A DNA stretch of 64,000 bases, from NCBI GenBank assembly GCA_015272515.1, contig JACYLN010000019.1:1-64000 (forward strand). Direction: 5' to 3'. Both the position numbers and the translations under genes were made by a program. The notes under the pieces are model-generated. The model made no database searches. It was not told where the DNA came from and worked only from the letters and a program-made list of their open reading frames with translations. Numbering within the stretch: the first letter of the stretch is position 1; every line of letters begins with the position of its first letter. Of this stretch, positions 39,301 to 49,355 are shown piece by piece. The DNA comes from Leptolyngbyaceae cyanobacterium C42_A2020_001 (GTDB lineage: Bacteria; Cyanobacteriota; Cyanobacteriia; Leptolyngbyales; Leptolyngbyaceae).

Positions 39301-39535
39301 CTAATGATGAAGTAGCAAGTGCCTGCTTAAAGCTCAGCGCGATCGCGTGTTCATCCAGTTCGGCAACACTTTCGCACAAAATATGGAGGTTGTTTCCCCG
39401 TAGGCGAACTTTAGCATGGACTTGACTGGATTGAAGCACTTGGTGTATCCAGTGAAGCAGAGGTGCTCGGCTCACTGTTGACTCCTTTGCAGTCGCCTTG
39501 AGAGAGGTTTTTTGGGGGGTTCCGTCATTCAGCAT
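36356..39535 (-). CDS. SGNH-like protein with four tandem N-terminal repeats of a ~95-aa domain (DUF1574-like)
   Basis: C-terminal VLIVGSSRALRGVDP..FNLGINGATV..FSDPSHLNRYGAYEVSRRL; N-terminal repeats include LARQGDAEAIARYLSQALSALGVAV and LARHGHLQAITFLLTRLL; TM in the middle. Confidence 0.8.
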   Translation of the reverse strand: MLNDGTPQKTSLKATAKESTVSRAPLLHWIHQVLQSSQVHAKVRLRGNNLHILCESVAELDEHAIALSFKQALATSSLESVLPPDAPQIHRVILYGRQLGQTQPTWTKAISLNSHSTSPQATEARVAVPNQAVESHSLLTQHADDTTCPDSGAEDSTILRLARQGDAEAIARYLSQALSALGVAVRAKLDQGEAESSAKRLLVICESAYTPDSSLLAEPIAQRLRELELEQFRDAIVFGQVQGETRPEWLLRVDLTPPNDILKEWARWGDVQAISRLLNRTLAPHPISLTALLKDSTLHLSCAGVGDAVPDKLTAIATITPVLQTLAPQGIQSVAIYGLSGKNSITTSPDAAPAWVYWLDLAATVEPEHALTTLDLARHGHLQAITFLLTRLLNSDLDTTLATGGIRVQIRQKGDLLHIMTDAPNCPRQDTVAPAIVRFLKPLQIASVSGVRLYGRRSGQKQPLWHYGLDFVSRNRVVPEVTPEFAASDAHVDELLAPAGAIVLWSELPQEGWDASLKRLYARAIEGVQRSLIRTQLVIPMEAATLNSNLALVDAATPAGTRQGLKIALLWSAIGALLVLQTDWLLGYWVRLSDSGQQTLTPAQTSAPAAPVALTPTVQLPNYSLQKTKPHGDRAFDRSAFTQPGKTVLVAPKQGSSGTNDVLAASPLQAKAETILNRGDDFPSFNSRQLDGQIELYRRYLEINGAPDVLIVGSSRALRGVDPAALEAMLAEQGYEDIQVFNLGINGATVQVVDLVVRQMLPQDKLPKLIIFADGARAFNSGRQDITYNGVVASEGYKLLLAGNPPIPSAIAAQTPNAQSQSQDGQPKTTTRSAPVLVANYYQQLNETLNQRLAAISTIYAQRDRLKTKLRDSVVALLPQQLPNSEAMLATSDSLIDSSPSASAATGGAIAPDGQSQVDIDGFLPLSVQFNPTTYYQKYARVSGDYDSDYESFNLKGTQTEAMVALAQYAQSKQIPFVFVNLPLTQEYLDPVRKQHEEAFQKFMLSLAPQTGFIYRDLGSALTTQSNYFSDPSHLNRYGAYEVSRRLAQDVMIPWQLAR

Positions 39536-39850
39536 GAGAGCACAATGATAAGCAAATCACTTGGGGAAACAGAATCACTCTTGCGCCCCATAGAGATAGC
39601 ACACTTCGTAAAATCTGACATCTTTTTTCTGGAGATTGCACCGACCCTCAATTGAATCATCTAGTTTTAATGTAAACAGGTACCTGCATTGAACACCGAT
39701 TTTGGATGTGCGTTCGGAAATGTTTAATTTATAAAGTTCTTTTTTCGCAATCCTTGTTTTTCTTCTCTACCCCTGCAAAACTGGCTGTTTTAAGTTTTTT
39801 GGGTATTAAAAGCAACGACTCTATCAACGTTACAACCAACGGAGGGAGCA

Positions 39851-40093
39851 ATGGCAGACGGTTTATCAGCTCAATCTCAACCCCAAAAGCAATTAGATTT
39901 GCTGCCCATTGAGATCCTAATAGGGCTAACCACAGCACCATTAGTGGCGGTCTTGGTGGGAAGCAAGGCACTAGCACAAGCGGTGAATGAACTAGGTCAA
40001 TTGAGCGAGGAAGTTTTTCGGGGCGATCGCCTGCCTCTACTGAAATTTCCAACAAACTCCCCTCCCACACTACATACGCCCGAAGCAGACTAA
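39851..40093 (+). CDS. small hypothetical protein
   Basis: ATG preceded by GGAGGGAGCA ribosome-binding site; 80 aa with hydrophobic segment IEILIGLTTAPLVAVLVGSKALAQAVNEL. Confidence 0.7.
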   Translation: MADGLSAQSQPQKQLDLLPIEILIGLTTAPLVAVLVGSKALAQAVNELGQLSEEVFRGDRLPLLKFPTNSPPTLHTPEAD

Positions 40094-40191
40094 ATCCTGA
40101 TGATTCCCAAGAAGATTTGGTTTCATCAGCAACTTCAAAACCAGAGTGATAGCCAATAAAATAATCTGAATCTATCCATCCAACAGATTTC

Positions 40192-43100
40192 ATGAGCGCA
40201 ATACGTTCTTCAGCCGATGATGCTTCCAGTCCTGGAACTGCCACTGAATCTCGAGTGCTAGCAGAGACAGTTTTGACCACAGCGTCCGACTTGTTTTTAA
40301 GACTCCGCCTTAAAGTTGTTGAAGAACTTTGGGAGTCAGTTTTGCGTCAGGAATGTGGTCAGCAACTTGTCGATCTGCTCAACAAACTGCGGGAGCTTTG
40401 CTCTCCTGAAGGACAAGCACAAACCTTTGCCGAAGCTGAAGTGTTGCAAGTTGTTGAGCGGCTTGATCTGAATGAAGCAATTCGGGCTGCTCGCGCCTTC
40501 GCGCTGTATTTCCAGCTCATCAATATTGTGGAACAGCACTACGAGCAGCGAGATCAGTTGCAGTTTCGGGCGCTGGTCAACAGCGATGCTGTGGTTCAGC
40601 CTCATAACAGCGCTTTTGGCTCAGATGGTGGTGGAGAAGAATCTACATTTGCCAGTCGTTTGGAAGCGGATTTGTTGGAAAAAAGCCTGCATGACCCTAC
40701 GGCAAACCGTCAACTGGGCACTTTTCATTGGTTATTCCCCAAGCTTCTCAGCCTGAACGTACCGCCCCAGCAGATTCAAGCGCTGATTAAACATCTTGAT
40801 ATTTGGCTTGTCTTCACGGCTCATCCCACTGAAATTGTGCGCCACACGATTCGTAGTAAGCAGCGTCGGATTGCTAAAATTCTGCGCCAACTCGATCGCC
40901 TGGAAGAACGACAAGCCGCTCAAGGTCTCAACATTGATTCAGTCGATGAAGAAGACCTGCGGGATCAACTGATGGAAGAGATCCGGCTCTGGTGGCGCAC
41001 CGACGAATTACACCAGTTCAAACCCACCGTATTAGACGAAGTTGATTACGCGCTCCACTATTTCCAGGAAGTTCTGTTCGACGTGATTCCGCAACTTTAC
41101 CAGCGGATGAAGCAGGCGATGAAAGTCTCCTTCCCTGGCATGAAGCCGCCCCATTCCGACTTCTGCCGCTTCGGTTCGTGGGTTGGCTCCGATCGCGATG
41201 GCAACCCCTCCGTTACCCATCAAGTCACCTGGCAAACCGCTTGTTACCAGCGCAACATGGTACTGGATAAATACATCCAGTCCATTCGCACCCTGATTGA
41301 TCAACTCAGCCTCTCCCTACACTGGAGCGATGTTCTCCCGGAACTGCTGGAGTCGCTAGAGCAAGACCAGATCCAAATGCCAGAACTATACGATCAGTTT
41401 GCAGTGCGCTATCGCCAGGAACCCTACCGCCTCAAACTCACCTACATTCAAAAGCGCCTGGAAAACACCCGCGATCGCAGCCTCAAAATGTACCGAGGTG
41501 AGTATGTTCAAGAAGAACCCGGCGAACCCAACAAACTTAGTCACTACCGTTCTGGCGAGGCTTTTCTAGCAGAGCTTCGACTGATCGAGTCCAGCTTGCA
41601 AGAAACTGGCTTAACCTGTCGCGAACTAGAAGCCCTGATTGCTCAGGTAGAAATCTACGGTTTCCATCTCACCCATCTCGATATTCGGCAAGAAAGCACT
41701 CGTCACTCCGACACAGTCAACGAAATTGTCGAATATTTGCAAATTTTACCCAAACCCTACATCGAACTCACAGAAGCTGAACGGGTGCAATGGCTCACAG
41801 CCGAGCTGCAAACCCGCCGCCCACTGATTCCGGCAGAGTTGCCCTTTTCGGAAAAAGCCAACGAAACCATCAAAACCTTCCGCACAGTGCGAAAACTGCA
41901 AGAGGAGTTTAGTCCGGCAATTTGCCACACCTATATCATCAGCATGAGCCACGACGTTAGCGATTTGCTAGAAGTGTTGCTGCTGGCAAAAGAAGCAGGT
42001 TTGTACGATCCGGGCACTGGCATTAGCACCTTACGCGTCGTTCCCCTGTTTGAAACTGTAGAAGATCTGCAAAAAGCGCCCGCCGTTCTCACGGAGTTGT
42101 TTGAGTTACCCCTGTATCGCACGATGCTGGCAGGTGGCAATCCTGGGGTTCAAAAACACCCATCAGAAAATTCCACCTGGATGCTGACTCCCCATCTACA
42201 AGAAGTGATGTTGGGCTATTCAGACAGCAATAAAGACTCTGGCTTCTTAAGCAGTAACTGGGAAATTCATAAAGCGCAACAAGCACTCCAGAGCCTTGCG
42301 GAAAAATATGGCGTATTACTTCGCATCTTCCACGGGCGGGGTGGTTCTGTGGGGCGAGGGGGTGGTCCAGCGTATGAAGCCATTCTGGCACAACCCGGAC
42401 GCAGCGTGAACGGACGGATTAAAATCACCGAGCAGGGAGAAGTTTTGGCATCCAAATACTCTTTGCCAGAACTAGCACTGTACAATCTGGAGAAAATTAC
42501 GGCAGCAGTGATTCAGGGAAGCTTGTTACGCACAGGCTTTGATGACATCCAGCCCTGGCATGAAATTATGGAGGAAATCGCGGCGCGATCGCGCACCCAC
42601 TATCGCTCCTTAATCTACGAACAACCCGATTTTATTGATTTCTTCCACAGCGTCACCCCAATTGAAGAAATTAGCCAATTGCAAATTAGCTCCCGTCCAG
42701 CACGACGCGGCGGCAAGCGCGACTTGAGCAGTTTGCGGGCCATTCCCTGGGTGTTTAGCTGGACTCAAAGCCGCTTTTTGCTACCTGCCTGGTACGGAGT
42801 GGGCACAGCTCTGCGCGACTTTTTACGCGAGCACCCAGAAGAACATTTGAAATTGCTTCGCTACTTCTACTTCAAATGGCCCTTCTTCAAAGTAGTGATT
42901 TCTAAGGTAGAGATGACGCTCTCCAAAGTGGATCTGCAAATCGCCAGGCACTACATGAACCAATTGGTAAAACCGCAAGACATGCAGCGATTTGAACCTG
43001 TATTTGAGCAAATTGCCAGCGAGTATTACTTGACCCGTGAAATGGTATTAGCAATTACGGGGCATAAGCGGTTGTTGGATGGTGACCCCGACCTGCAACG

Positions 43101-43293
43101 CTCGGTTCAACTTCGGAATGGAACCATTGTTCCACTGGGATTTTTGCAAGTTTCTCTGCTAAAACGGTTGCGCCAATATAAGGATGAAGCGTCAACGGGT
43201 GTGGTGCGATCGCGCTATAGCAAAGGTGAACTGTTGCGGGGAGCCTTACTTACCATCAACGGCATCGCGGCTGGAATGCGAAACACTGGTTGA
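40192..43293 (+). CDS. ppc: phosphoenolpyruvate carboxylase
   Basis: [68 protein letters not shown]-terminal [10 protein letters not shown]. Confidence 0.97.
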   Translation: MSAIRSSADDASSPGTATESRVLAETVLTTASDLFLRLRLKVVEELWESVLRQECGQQLVDLLNKLRELCSPEGQAQTFAEAEVLQVVERLDLNEAIRAARAFALYFQLINIVEQHYEQRDQLQFRALVNSDAVVQPHNSAFGSDGGGEESTFASRLEADLLEKSLHDPTANRQLGTFHWLFPKLLSLNVPPQQIQALIKHLDIWLVFTAHPTEIVRHTIRSKQRRIAKILRQLDRLEERQAAQGLNIDSVDEEDLRDQLMEEIRLWWRTDELHQFKPTVLDEVDYALHYFQEVLFDVIPQLYQRMKQAMKVSFPGMKPPHSDFCRFGSWVGSDRDGNPSVTHQVTWQTACYQRNMVLDKYIQSIRTLIDQLSLSLHWSDVLPELLESLEQDQIQMPELYDQFAVRYRQEPYRLKLTYIQKRLENTRDRSLKMYRGEYVQEEPGEPNKLSHYRSGEAFLAELRLIESSLQETGLTCRELEALIAQVEIYGFHLTHLDIRQESTRHSDTVNEIVEYLQILPKPYIELTEAERVQWLTAELQTRRPLIPAELPFSEKANETIKTFRTVRKLQEEFSPAICHTYIISMSHDVSDLLEVLLLAKEAGLYDPGTGISTLRVVPLFETVEDLQKAPAVLTELFELPLYRTMLAGGNPGVQKHPSENSTWMLTPHLQEVMLGYSDSNKDSGFLSSNWEIHKAQQALQSLAEKYGVLLRIFHGRGGSVGRGGGPAYEAILAQPGRSVNGRIKITEQGEVLASKYSLPELALYNLEKITAAVIQGSLLRTGFDDIQPWHEIMEEIAARSRTHYRSLIYEQPDFIDFFHSVTPIEEISQLQISSRPARRGGKRDLSSLRAIPWVFSWTQSRFLLPAWYGVGTALRDFLREHPEEHLKLLRYFYFKWPFFKVVISKVEMTLSKVDLQIARHYMNQLVKPQDMQRFEPVFEQIASEYYLTREMVLAITGHKRLLDGDPDLQRSVQLRNGTIVPLGFLQVSLLKRLRQYKDEASTGVVRSRYSKGELLRGALLTINGIAAGMRNTG

Positions 43294-43322
43294 AGCATCC
43301 CTCAGCCTACCCTCCCCAACCC

Positions 43323-45707
43323 TCAAGCACCATTAGAGACGAGCGGCTTCCCAGCCTCTTGTCCCACCATTGTTTTGTGCAATTTTTTGATGGCATTCAC
43401 AGCCTGCTGATAGTTAGCTGAGTCGCCCTGAGTGGCAAATAATTGAGCCGCCTGCCGCAGATCCCGCAGTGCATCCATGCTTTGCCCAACTTTGGCGTTG
43501 GCTAACCCCCGGTAAAAGTAAGCGCTGGCATCTTCGGGATGCAACCGAATTACCTCGGTGTAATCCTGAATCGCTCCGGGTTTGTTTTGCAGACGAGTGC
43601 GGGCAAGACCTCGATAGAAGTAGGCGGTTGCGTAATCTGGGTTGAGCTGAAGTGCGGCTGTGTAATCTGCGATCGCACCTGCTTTGTCTCCCAACTCCGA
43701 GCGCACATAGCCCCGATTGGCATACACAATAAAGTTTTGAGGGTTGTGCTGAAGTGCGGCAGCAAAATCAGCGATCGCCGCTTCTTTGTCACCCAGGTCG
43801 TAGTGCACCAAGCCACGATTATTCAACGCCACAGCATCATCAGGACGAATTGCCAGAACTGCCGTATAGTCTGCCAGGGCACCAGGGCGATCGCCCAATT
43901 CATATCGAGTCACTGCCCGATTAAAATACGCCGCCGCATCGTTACTGTCTAAAACGGGATGATCAAACCGCTCGACCAGGGTTTGGATCAAATTTGCATC
44001 CACAGTTCGCAGCCCCACCGTTGCTTTAGGAAAGAGCATACTTGTGGTTGTCAACGATTCTGCACCCAACACGGCGTAGGCGCGATCGCACACCAAAAAA
44101 TACTCATCCGTCCCCAGCACCTTAAAGCGAAACTGATCGGGATATTGCTTCTTCAACTCCGTTAACTGATTCAGCCGATTGAACAAAAACTCGTTTTCAG
44201 TAGGACTAATTGTACGGCGCTGATCAATCGAACGAGCCAAGCCATCGCTAGAACGCCCCAAGTGCCCCCAACCAACATCCAAACAACCTTTTCGGTCTAA
44301 AAACTGCCGGAACTGCTGGATCATGTCATCATCCAAAACTGCCGGACTGGGAAATGGAAAAACCACGATTAAACGTGCGTCTGCATCCCTCAAAGCCTGC
44401 TCTAGCGCCGCTCGGCTACCGCTGCCAGTTTCCTGTCTCCCCTCTTTTAGATCCACTACCAAGTCATGCGTTGGTGCTGTACCAACCCGTGTTTGCAGAT
44501 CCACTAAATGATTTTCTGCCCATTCCACCCGGGTTGCCAGGTATTTCACCTCATTCTGCAAGGCAGAAGAATCTAACAGTTGCGGCAGACGATGCACCCA
44601 ATCGCGGAGTGTGCGGTGCTGTTGGTCTAGATCTTGAGTTTGCTGTTGTACGGTTTCTAACTGCTGCTGCAATTGCCCCAAATGATTAGCAACTAGCCCC
44701 TGCACCTCCGATCGCAAACTCGCCAGATCCAGCGAATTAGGCAGTTGATTGATCCGTTGCTCCAGAGTGTTGACGGTCGCTTCCAATGTATAAACAACTT
44801 CTGGATTAAAAGCAGGCGCGATCGCCCGGTTAGGAGCCAGCATCTGCTCAAACACGGTCATTCTGGTCGTAACAGTATCAACTTGCTTCCTCAAAATATT
44901 TGTAACAACCTTAATAGGCGCAACCGATTGCTCAACCACATCGCTTTGCTGCACCAGTTTTTCCAGTTGAGCTTCTAAACGAGCCACATCTCGGCGAGAA
45001 GCCATCTCTGCAATCACTTTAATCAGCGATTCTACATCTTGCCGCAAAGCACCTGCATCAAAGGGCGCGGGTAGCTTATTTAAGCGCCGGTTTAAATGAT
45101 TAATCTGATCTTGCAAGACTCGATAGTTGTTGAACTTTTGGTCGCCGGCCAATGCTTGCAGATTAGTTTGTAGTTGAGCTAACTCAGTTTTGCAATGAGC
45201 TAGCTCTGTTTCCAGAGTGTCTACTTTGGTGAAGTTACCGAGGCGGCTGAGAGACTCTCGTACCCCAGCGACAGAGTTGCCCAACGCCACATAAAGTTCC
45301 TTGAGTTGCGCCACATCTTGAGAAACGGCTCTCCACTCTGGTTTTGCGGCTTCCGATTGGAGGGTTTGCAGCTGTTGAGACAGTTCGTGGAATGCAGTTT
45401 GATTACGCGTTTGTAAATCTTTACGAAGGTTTGCAAGATGGAGCGGGCTGGGGAGAGCTTGAATTTGCTGCTGAAGGGCGTTGAGAGTATGGGTGTATTT
45501 TTGATCGAGCTGAGAAACGGCGGTTTCGGTAGTTTGTTGCGCGGTTTGTTCAATCTGGCGATGCTTCAACAGATTGAGCACAGCTAAGGCTGAAAGCGGG
45601 GCGGCTGCAAAGATAAACTGCTGGGAGGCAGCCGTGGCAATTGAACCAACGCCTGCACCAGCCAGCATCACATTTTCTGCAAGATTCAGCCAAGAACGAT
45701 TTTTCAC
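43323..45707 (-). CDS. coiled-coil plus TPR repeat protein with a central PLD-like region
   Basis: N-terminal TM, long coiled coil, LRDADARLIVVFPFPSPAVLDDDMIQQFRQFLDRKGCLDVGWGHLGRSSDG, then 4 or more TPRs (AVALNNRGLVHYDLGDKEAAIADFAAALQHNP). Confidence 0.82.
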   Translation of the reverse strand: MKNRSWLNLAENVMLAGAGVGSIATAASQQFIFAAAPLSALAVLNLLKHRQIEQTAQQTTETAVSQLDQKYTHTLNALQQQIQALPSPLHLANLRKDLQTRNQTAFHELSQQLQTLQSEAAKPEWRAVSQDVAQLKELYVALGNSVAGVRESLSRLGNFTKVDTLETELAHCKTELAQLQTNLQALAGDQKFNNYRVLQDQINHLNRRLNKLPAPFDAGALRQDVESLIKVIAEMASRRDVARLEAQLEKLVQQSDVVEQSVAPIKVVTNILRKQVDTVTTRMTVFEQMLAPNRAIAPAFNPEVVYTLEATVNTLEQRINQLPNSLDLASLRSEVQGLVANHLGQLQQQLETVQQQTQDLDQQHRTLRDWVHRLPQLLDSSALQNEVKYLATRVEWAENHLVDLQTRVGTAPTHDLVVDLKEGRQETGSGSRAALEQALRDADARLIVVFPFPSPAVLDDDMIQQFRQFLDRKGCLDVGWGHLGRSSDGLARSIDQRRTISPTENEFLFNRLNQLTELKKQYPDQFRFKVLGTDEYFLVCDRAYAVLGAESLTTTSMLFPKATVGLRTVDANLIQTLVERFDHPVLDSNDAAAYFNRAVTRYELGDRPGALADYTAVLAIRPDDAVALNNRGLVHYDLGDKEAAIADFAAALQHNPQNFIVYANRGYVRSELGDKAGAIADYTAALQLNPDYATAYFYRGLARTRLQNKPGAIQDYTEVIRLHPEDASAYFYRGLANAKVGQSMDALRDLRQAAQLFATQGDSANYQQAVNAIKKLHKTMVGQEAGKPLVSNGA

Positions 45708-46138
45708 AGTGATTTAACCCGGCAGATGGAAAGGGTAGTGAATTAAGTAGCGGCGCTGGATTTACCTGGCGAAATTCAACGCTTCAGTTCAATCCGCGAT
45801 CGCAGTTGCCAGCATGAGCGGAATGAAGCTTCTCCACACCTTTTCCAGAGATTTGTACACGCATCAGGAAATCTGCTGGAAGTCCAGCCGTGCCAGAAGC
45901 GGGATCAGAGAAATGGAAAATTGATGAAAGCGCAATGGTGTATTTTCGGCAATTTCTTCTAGAATCTATCCGGAGCTTGGAGGGGCGTGCTTGTATCTCT
46001 CTCATGTTTCCTAAAATTTAAGATTCTGTCCTTTTAGTGCTGGGTAGGTTCGCAACATCACGATATAATCGCGGGAAGTTTACATATCGCAAAGTGTTTT
46101 GTGTGAGAGCTGGTGCAAGCAGTTAGTGAAGGCTAGGA

Positions 46139-47539
46139 GTGAACGTGAAGCAAATTGAAACCGATTCCAACGTGCAACTTGAGGCTCAATCAGATGTGCA
46201 GCCTTTAGACACGTCTGGAATAATTCAATTATCCGAAAAATCATTAAGCTCCTCTGATTCCCTTAAACCCTTGAAGCGCAAGTCTTCTCAAAACTGGCTG
46301 CAAAAAGCATTGACACTCGCGATCGCGGCTTCGGTTTCGGCAACGCTGGGCTTAACGGCAGCGCTCATGGTGCCCCTGCCATTAGGTTTAATCGCTAAGG
46401 ATGGAGAAACGCGATCGCCTAACCTTTGGCAGGTGGGATTGGGCTACCAGGTAGCGCGCCCAGTTAATATTTTGATCATGGGGATTGATCGGGTTCCTGG
46501 AGCCAAAGAAGGCACAAACGAAATTTTTACTGGACGTAGCGATACGATGCTGTTGCTGCGGGTTGACCCAGTTGCCGACACGGTGAGTTTGCTCTCGATC
46601 CCCAGAGATACTCAGGTTGAGTTACCAGGCATTGGGACGGACAAAATTAACGATGCCAATGTTCAGGGTGGCGCAACTCTGGCGGCACGTACCGTTAGCT
46701 CAGTATTAAACGGCGTAACCATTGATCGCTACGTTCGTGTTAGTACCGATGCTTTTCGAGAATTGGTAGATCTCATTGGTGGAGTTGAGGTCAACGTCCC
46801 CAAGCCAATGGTTTACGAAGACAAAACTCAAAAATTGAAAATTAACCTGTCTCCAGGGCTGCAAACCCTGAATGGAGATCAGGCTGAACAGTTTGCCCGA
46901 TTTCGAGGCGACGACTTAGGCGACATCGGGCGGGTACAACGCCAGCAAGCGTTGTTAAAGGCGTTGCGGAAAAAGCTGACAAACCCAACGATTATCCCGC
47001 GTCTTCCAGGGCTGGTGCAGGCGATGCAAAAGTACATCGACACAAATCTGAGTATGGAAGAAATGCTGGCGCTGGTAGGGGCAGGGCGCAAGCTGAGTGA
47101 AGGTAAGTTCAAAATGGTGATGCTGCCGGGGCGATTTAGTTCACCAGAAGAATACGTTGCCAGTTACTGGATTATGGATCCGGTGGGGCGCGATCGCGTC
47201 ATGAAGCAGTACTTCGACGTGAATCCCGTGCTATCTTCAGACACTCCCGTCTCAGAGACAGTTCGCATCGCAATTCAAAACGCGTCTGGCAACCCAACTG
47301 CCGCCAGCCAACTGCGCCAATACCTGGCAGAAAAAGGGTTTAATGATACATACATCATCAATGATTTGCCCACCCAGCAGACGCAAACCGACGTGATTGC
47401 CCAAAAAGGTGATCTGGATGCGGCTGAAACCCTTCAGGCAATGCTGGGAGTTGGCAAGGTAGAAGCAGACTCCACGGGAGATCTAGAATCAGATGTGACG
47501 ATCCGCATTGGCAACGATTGGCTAAAACAGAAGAAGTAG
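46139..47539 (+). CDS. LytR-CpsA-Psr (LCP) family protein with LytR_C domain
   Basis: [56 protein letters not shown]-terminal [30 protein letters not shown] start. Confidence 0.9.
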   Translation: MNVKQIETDSNVQLEAQSDVQPLDTSGIIQLSEKSLSSSDSLKPLKRKSSQNWLQKALTLAIAASVSATLGLTAALMVPLPLGLIAKDGETRSPNLWQVGLGYQVARPVNILIMGIDRVPGAKEGTNEIFTGRSDTMLLLRVDPVADTVSLLSIPRDTQVELPGIGTDKINDANVQGGATLAARTVSSVLNGVTIDRYVRVSTDAFRELVDLIGGVEVNVPKPMVYEDKTQKLKINLSPGLQTLNGDQAEQFARFRGDDLGDIGRVQRQQALLKALRKKLTNPTIIPRLPGLVQAMQKYIDTNLSMEEMLALVGAGRKLSEGKFKMVMLPGRFSSPEEYVASYWIMDPVGRDRVMKQYFDVNPVLSSDTPVSETVRIAIQNASGNPTAASQLRQYLAEKGFNDTYIINDLPTQQTQTDVIAQKGDLDAAETLQAMLGVGKVEADSTGDLESDVTIRIGNDWLKQKK

Positions 47540-47552
47540 AGATGGATGTGTG

Positions 47553-48068
47553 ATGACAATGATGCAAGGACTGCGACGACTGATCGTGATTGGGTGTGCG
47601 ATCGCCCTGGCAGCCCTATGGATTCTTTTAAGTGCCCGTCCTGCCTTTGCGGAAGAAACAAAATTTTTGAACTACGGTAATGCCAGTCTGACAAATCAAG
47701 ACTTCTCTCATCAAAATTTAGTGGGTGGTATTTTTGTCTCCGCCGAAATGCGCGGCACCAACTTCAGCGGTGCCAACCTGACTAATGCCATGCTGACGAA
47801 GGGAAATTTGCTGGGTGCAAACCTGAGCGCCGCCAATCTGGAAGGAGCCTTGCTTGACCGCACTACGCTTTACAAAGCAGATTTGACCAATGCAATTTTG
47901 GTCGATGCCACCCTGTCTAACAGCATCCTCGATGAAGCAACCGTTGACGGAGCCGATTTCACAAATGCAATTGTGGATCGCTATGCAGTGTCCCAACTCT
48001 GTAAGCGTGCTCAGGGAGAAAATCCTGTCACTGGCGTTTCCACCCGCGAAAGTTTGGGTTGTAAATAA
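47553..48068 (+). CDS. pentapeptide-repeat protein, secreted
   Basis: Signal peptide ending ARPAFAEE; repeats [49 protein letters not shown]. Confidence 0.88.
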   Translation: MTMMQGLRRLIVIGCAIALAALWILLSARPAFAEETKFLNYGNASLTNQDFSHQNLVGGIFVSAEMRGTNFSGANLTNAMLTKGNLLGANLSAANLEGALLDRTTLYKADLTNAILVDATLSNSILDEATVDGADFTNAIVDRYAVSQLCKRAQGENPVTGVSTRESLGCK

Positions 48069-48182
48069 CCGAGGGGTTCAGGTAGGTTCTGTCAGCAGCA
48101 AGAAAATTCTTTTCTGGAAAGGGCATTATGAAATCAGGCAAGGCAATTGCTCGATGCTGTTTCCTGATCCAGGCTCTTGACC

Positions 48183-49352
48183 ATGACTCAAGCCGATATT
48201 GTAGAACGGGCAAAACAAGGGGATGCTGGGGCGATCGCCACGTTGCTGAACCAGGGGTTTAAGAAGCGCGGCATTACAGCCATCGTGAAGTTAGATCAGC
48301 ACTGTCTCATGATTGAGCTACGGTCGTTGCAAGCAATCAATCAGCTAGCCGCGATCGCAGTCATTCAACAGGGCATGAATCATCTGAAGCCAGCCCACAT
48401 TCAAACTGTTTTGGTGTCTGGGCAAGCTGAGGATGGAGCAGATAACTGGATGGAATCTTTTACGCTGTCTCAGGAGGCAAACCCCGCTACCTCCACCTTT
48501 TCCCAAGTATCCCATCCCCCATCACCGCTCAACCACCAGCGTTCATCCAAAAACCTACTCTCCCAAAGGAAGCCCTCCCCGCGTTCTGCTGCATCATCCA
48601 AGTTATTAAGACCCCAGCAGATTTCTACCAGTGGCTGGGGTGCACTACTGACGGGGCTAATTCTGGCGATCGCCCTTTTTATCCTTAGTCCGCTTAAACT
48701 TTTGTTTCGCGGCTTTTTGGTGCTGGTGCATGAAGTTGGTCATGCCATTACTCATTGGGCGTTTGGTCGTCCTGCCATTCCCACGGTGAATATCTACTTT
48801 GGCGGCGGAGTTACGATCACATTTGGGCAGATCTGGTTGCTGAATGCCCTTATCTACCTGGCGATCGCGTATCTCGTTTATCGGCTACGAGCTTACCCAA
48901 GATTGCAAGGTGTAGTGGCGATCGCAACATTGCTATACACCTACTGCCTATTGACCCGGACAAACACCCTGTTATCAACCTTCATGGGGCATGGGATGGA
49001 GCTAATCGCGATCGTGGTTTGCCTGTTTCTGGCGACCAGTGGTTATTTTTGTCGCATCAAGGGCGATCGCACAATTTACGCCATGCTTGGCTTCTTCACA
49101 TGCTTCAGCGACACAGAGTTTTCCTGGCAATTGCTACACGACTCCGATTTTCGTTATCACTACGAAGACGGCATTGGCGGCATCATCGATAATGATTTTG
49201 TGATTTTAGCGAACGAGTATTTTGGCGTAAATCTATCTGCGATTGCTCAAGCATTTCTGCTTGCCTGCCTTGCCATGCCCGCGATCGCATTCTTGATGTG
49301 GCGCTATCAACCCTGGCTCCTTTCCGCCAGTCGTCAACTGTTAAAGTCGTAG
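48183..49352 (+). CDS. M50-like membrane metalloprotease with shared N-terminal domain
   Basis: HEVGHAITHWAFGRPAIPTVNIYFGG (HExxH) in multi-pass region; N-terminus IVERAKQGDAGAIATLLNQGFKKRGI. Confidence 0.78.
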   Translation: MTQADIVERAKQGDAGAIATLLNQGFKKRGITAIVKLDQHCLMIELRSLQAINQLAAIAVIQQGMNHLKPAHIQTVLVSGQAEDGADNWMESFTLSQEANPATSTFSQVSHPPSPLNHQRSSKNLLSQRKPSPRSAASSKLLRPQQISTSGWGALLTGLILAIALFILSPLKLLFRGFLVLVHEVGHAITHWAFGRPAIPTVNIYFGGGVTITFGQIWLLNALIYLAIAYLVYRLRAYPRLQGVVAIATLLYTYCLLTRTNTLLSTFMGHGMELIAIVVCLFLATSGYFCRIKGDRTIYAMLGFFTCFSDTEFSWQLLHDSDFRYHYEDGIGGIIDNDFVILANEYFGVNLSAIAQAFLLACLAMPAIAFLMWRYQPWLLSASRQLLKS

Positions 49353-49355
49353 AGA

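Noticed and set aside
39729-40280. 183-aa minus-strand ORF overlapping the small protein and ppc start
   Set aside because: Antisense to a better plus-strand ORF with a strong ribosome-binding site and to the ppc 5' end; composition looks non-coding.
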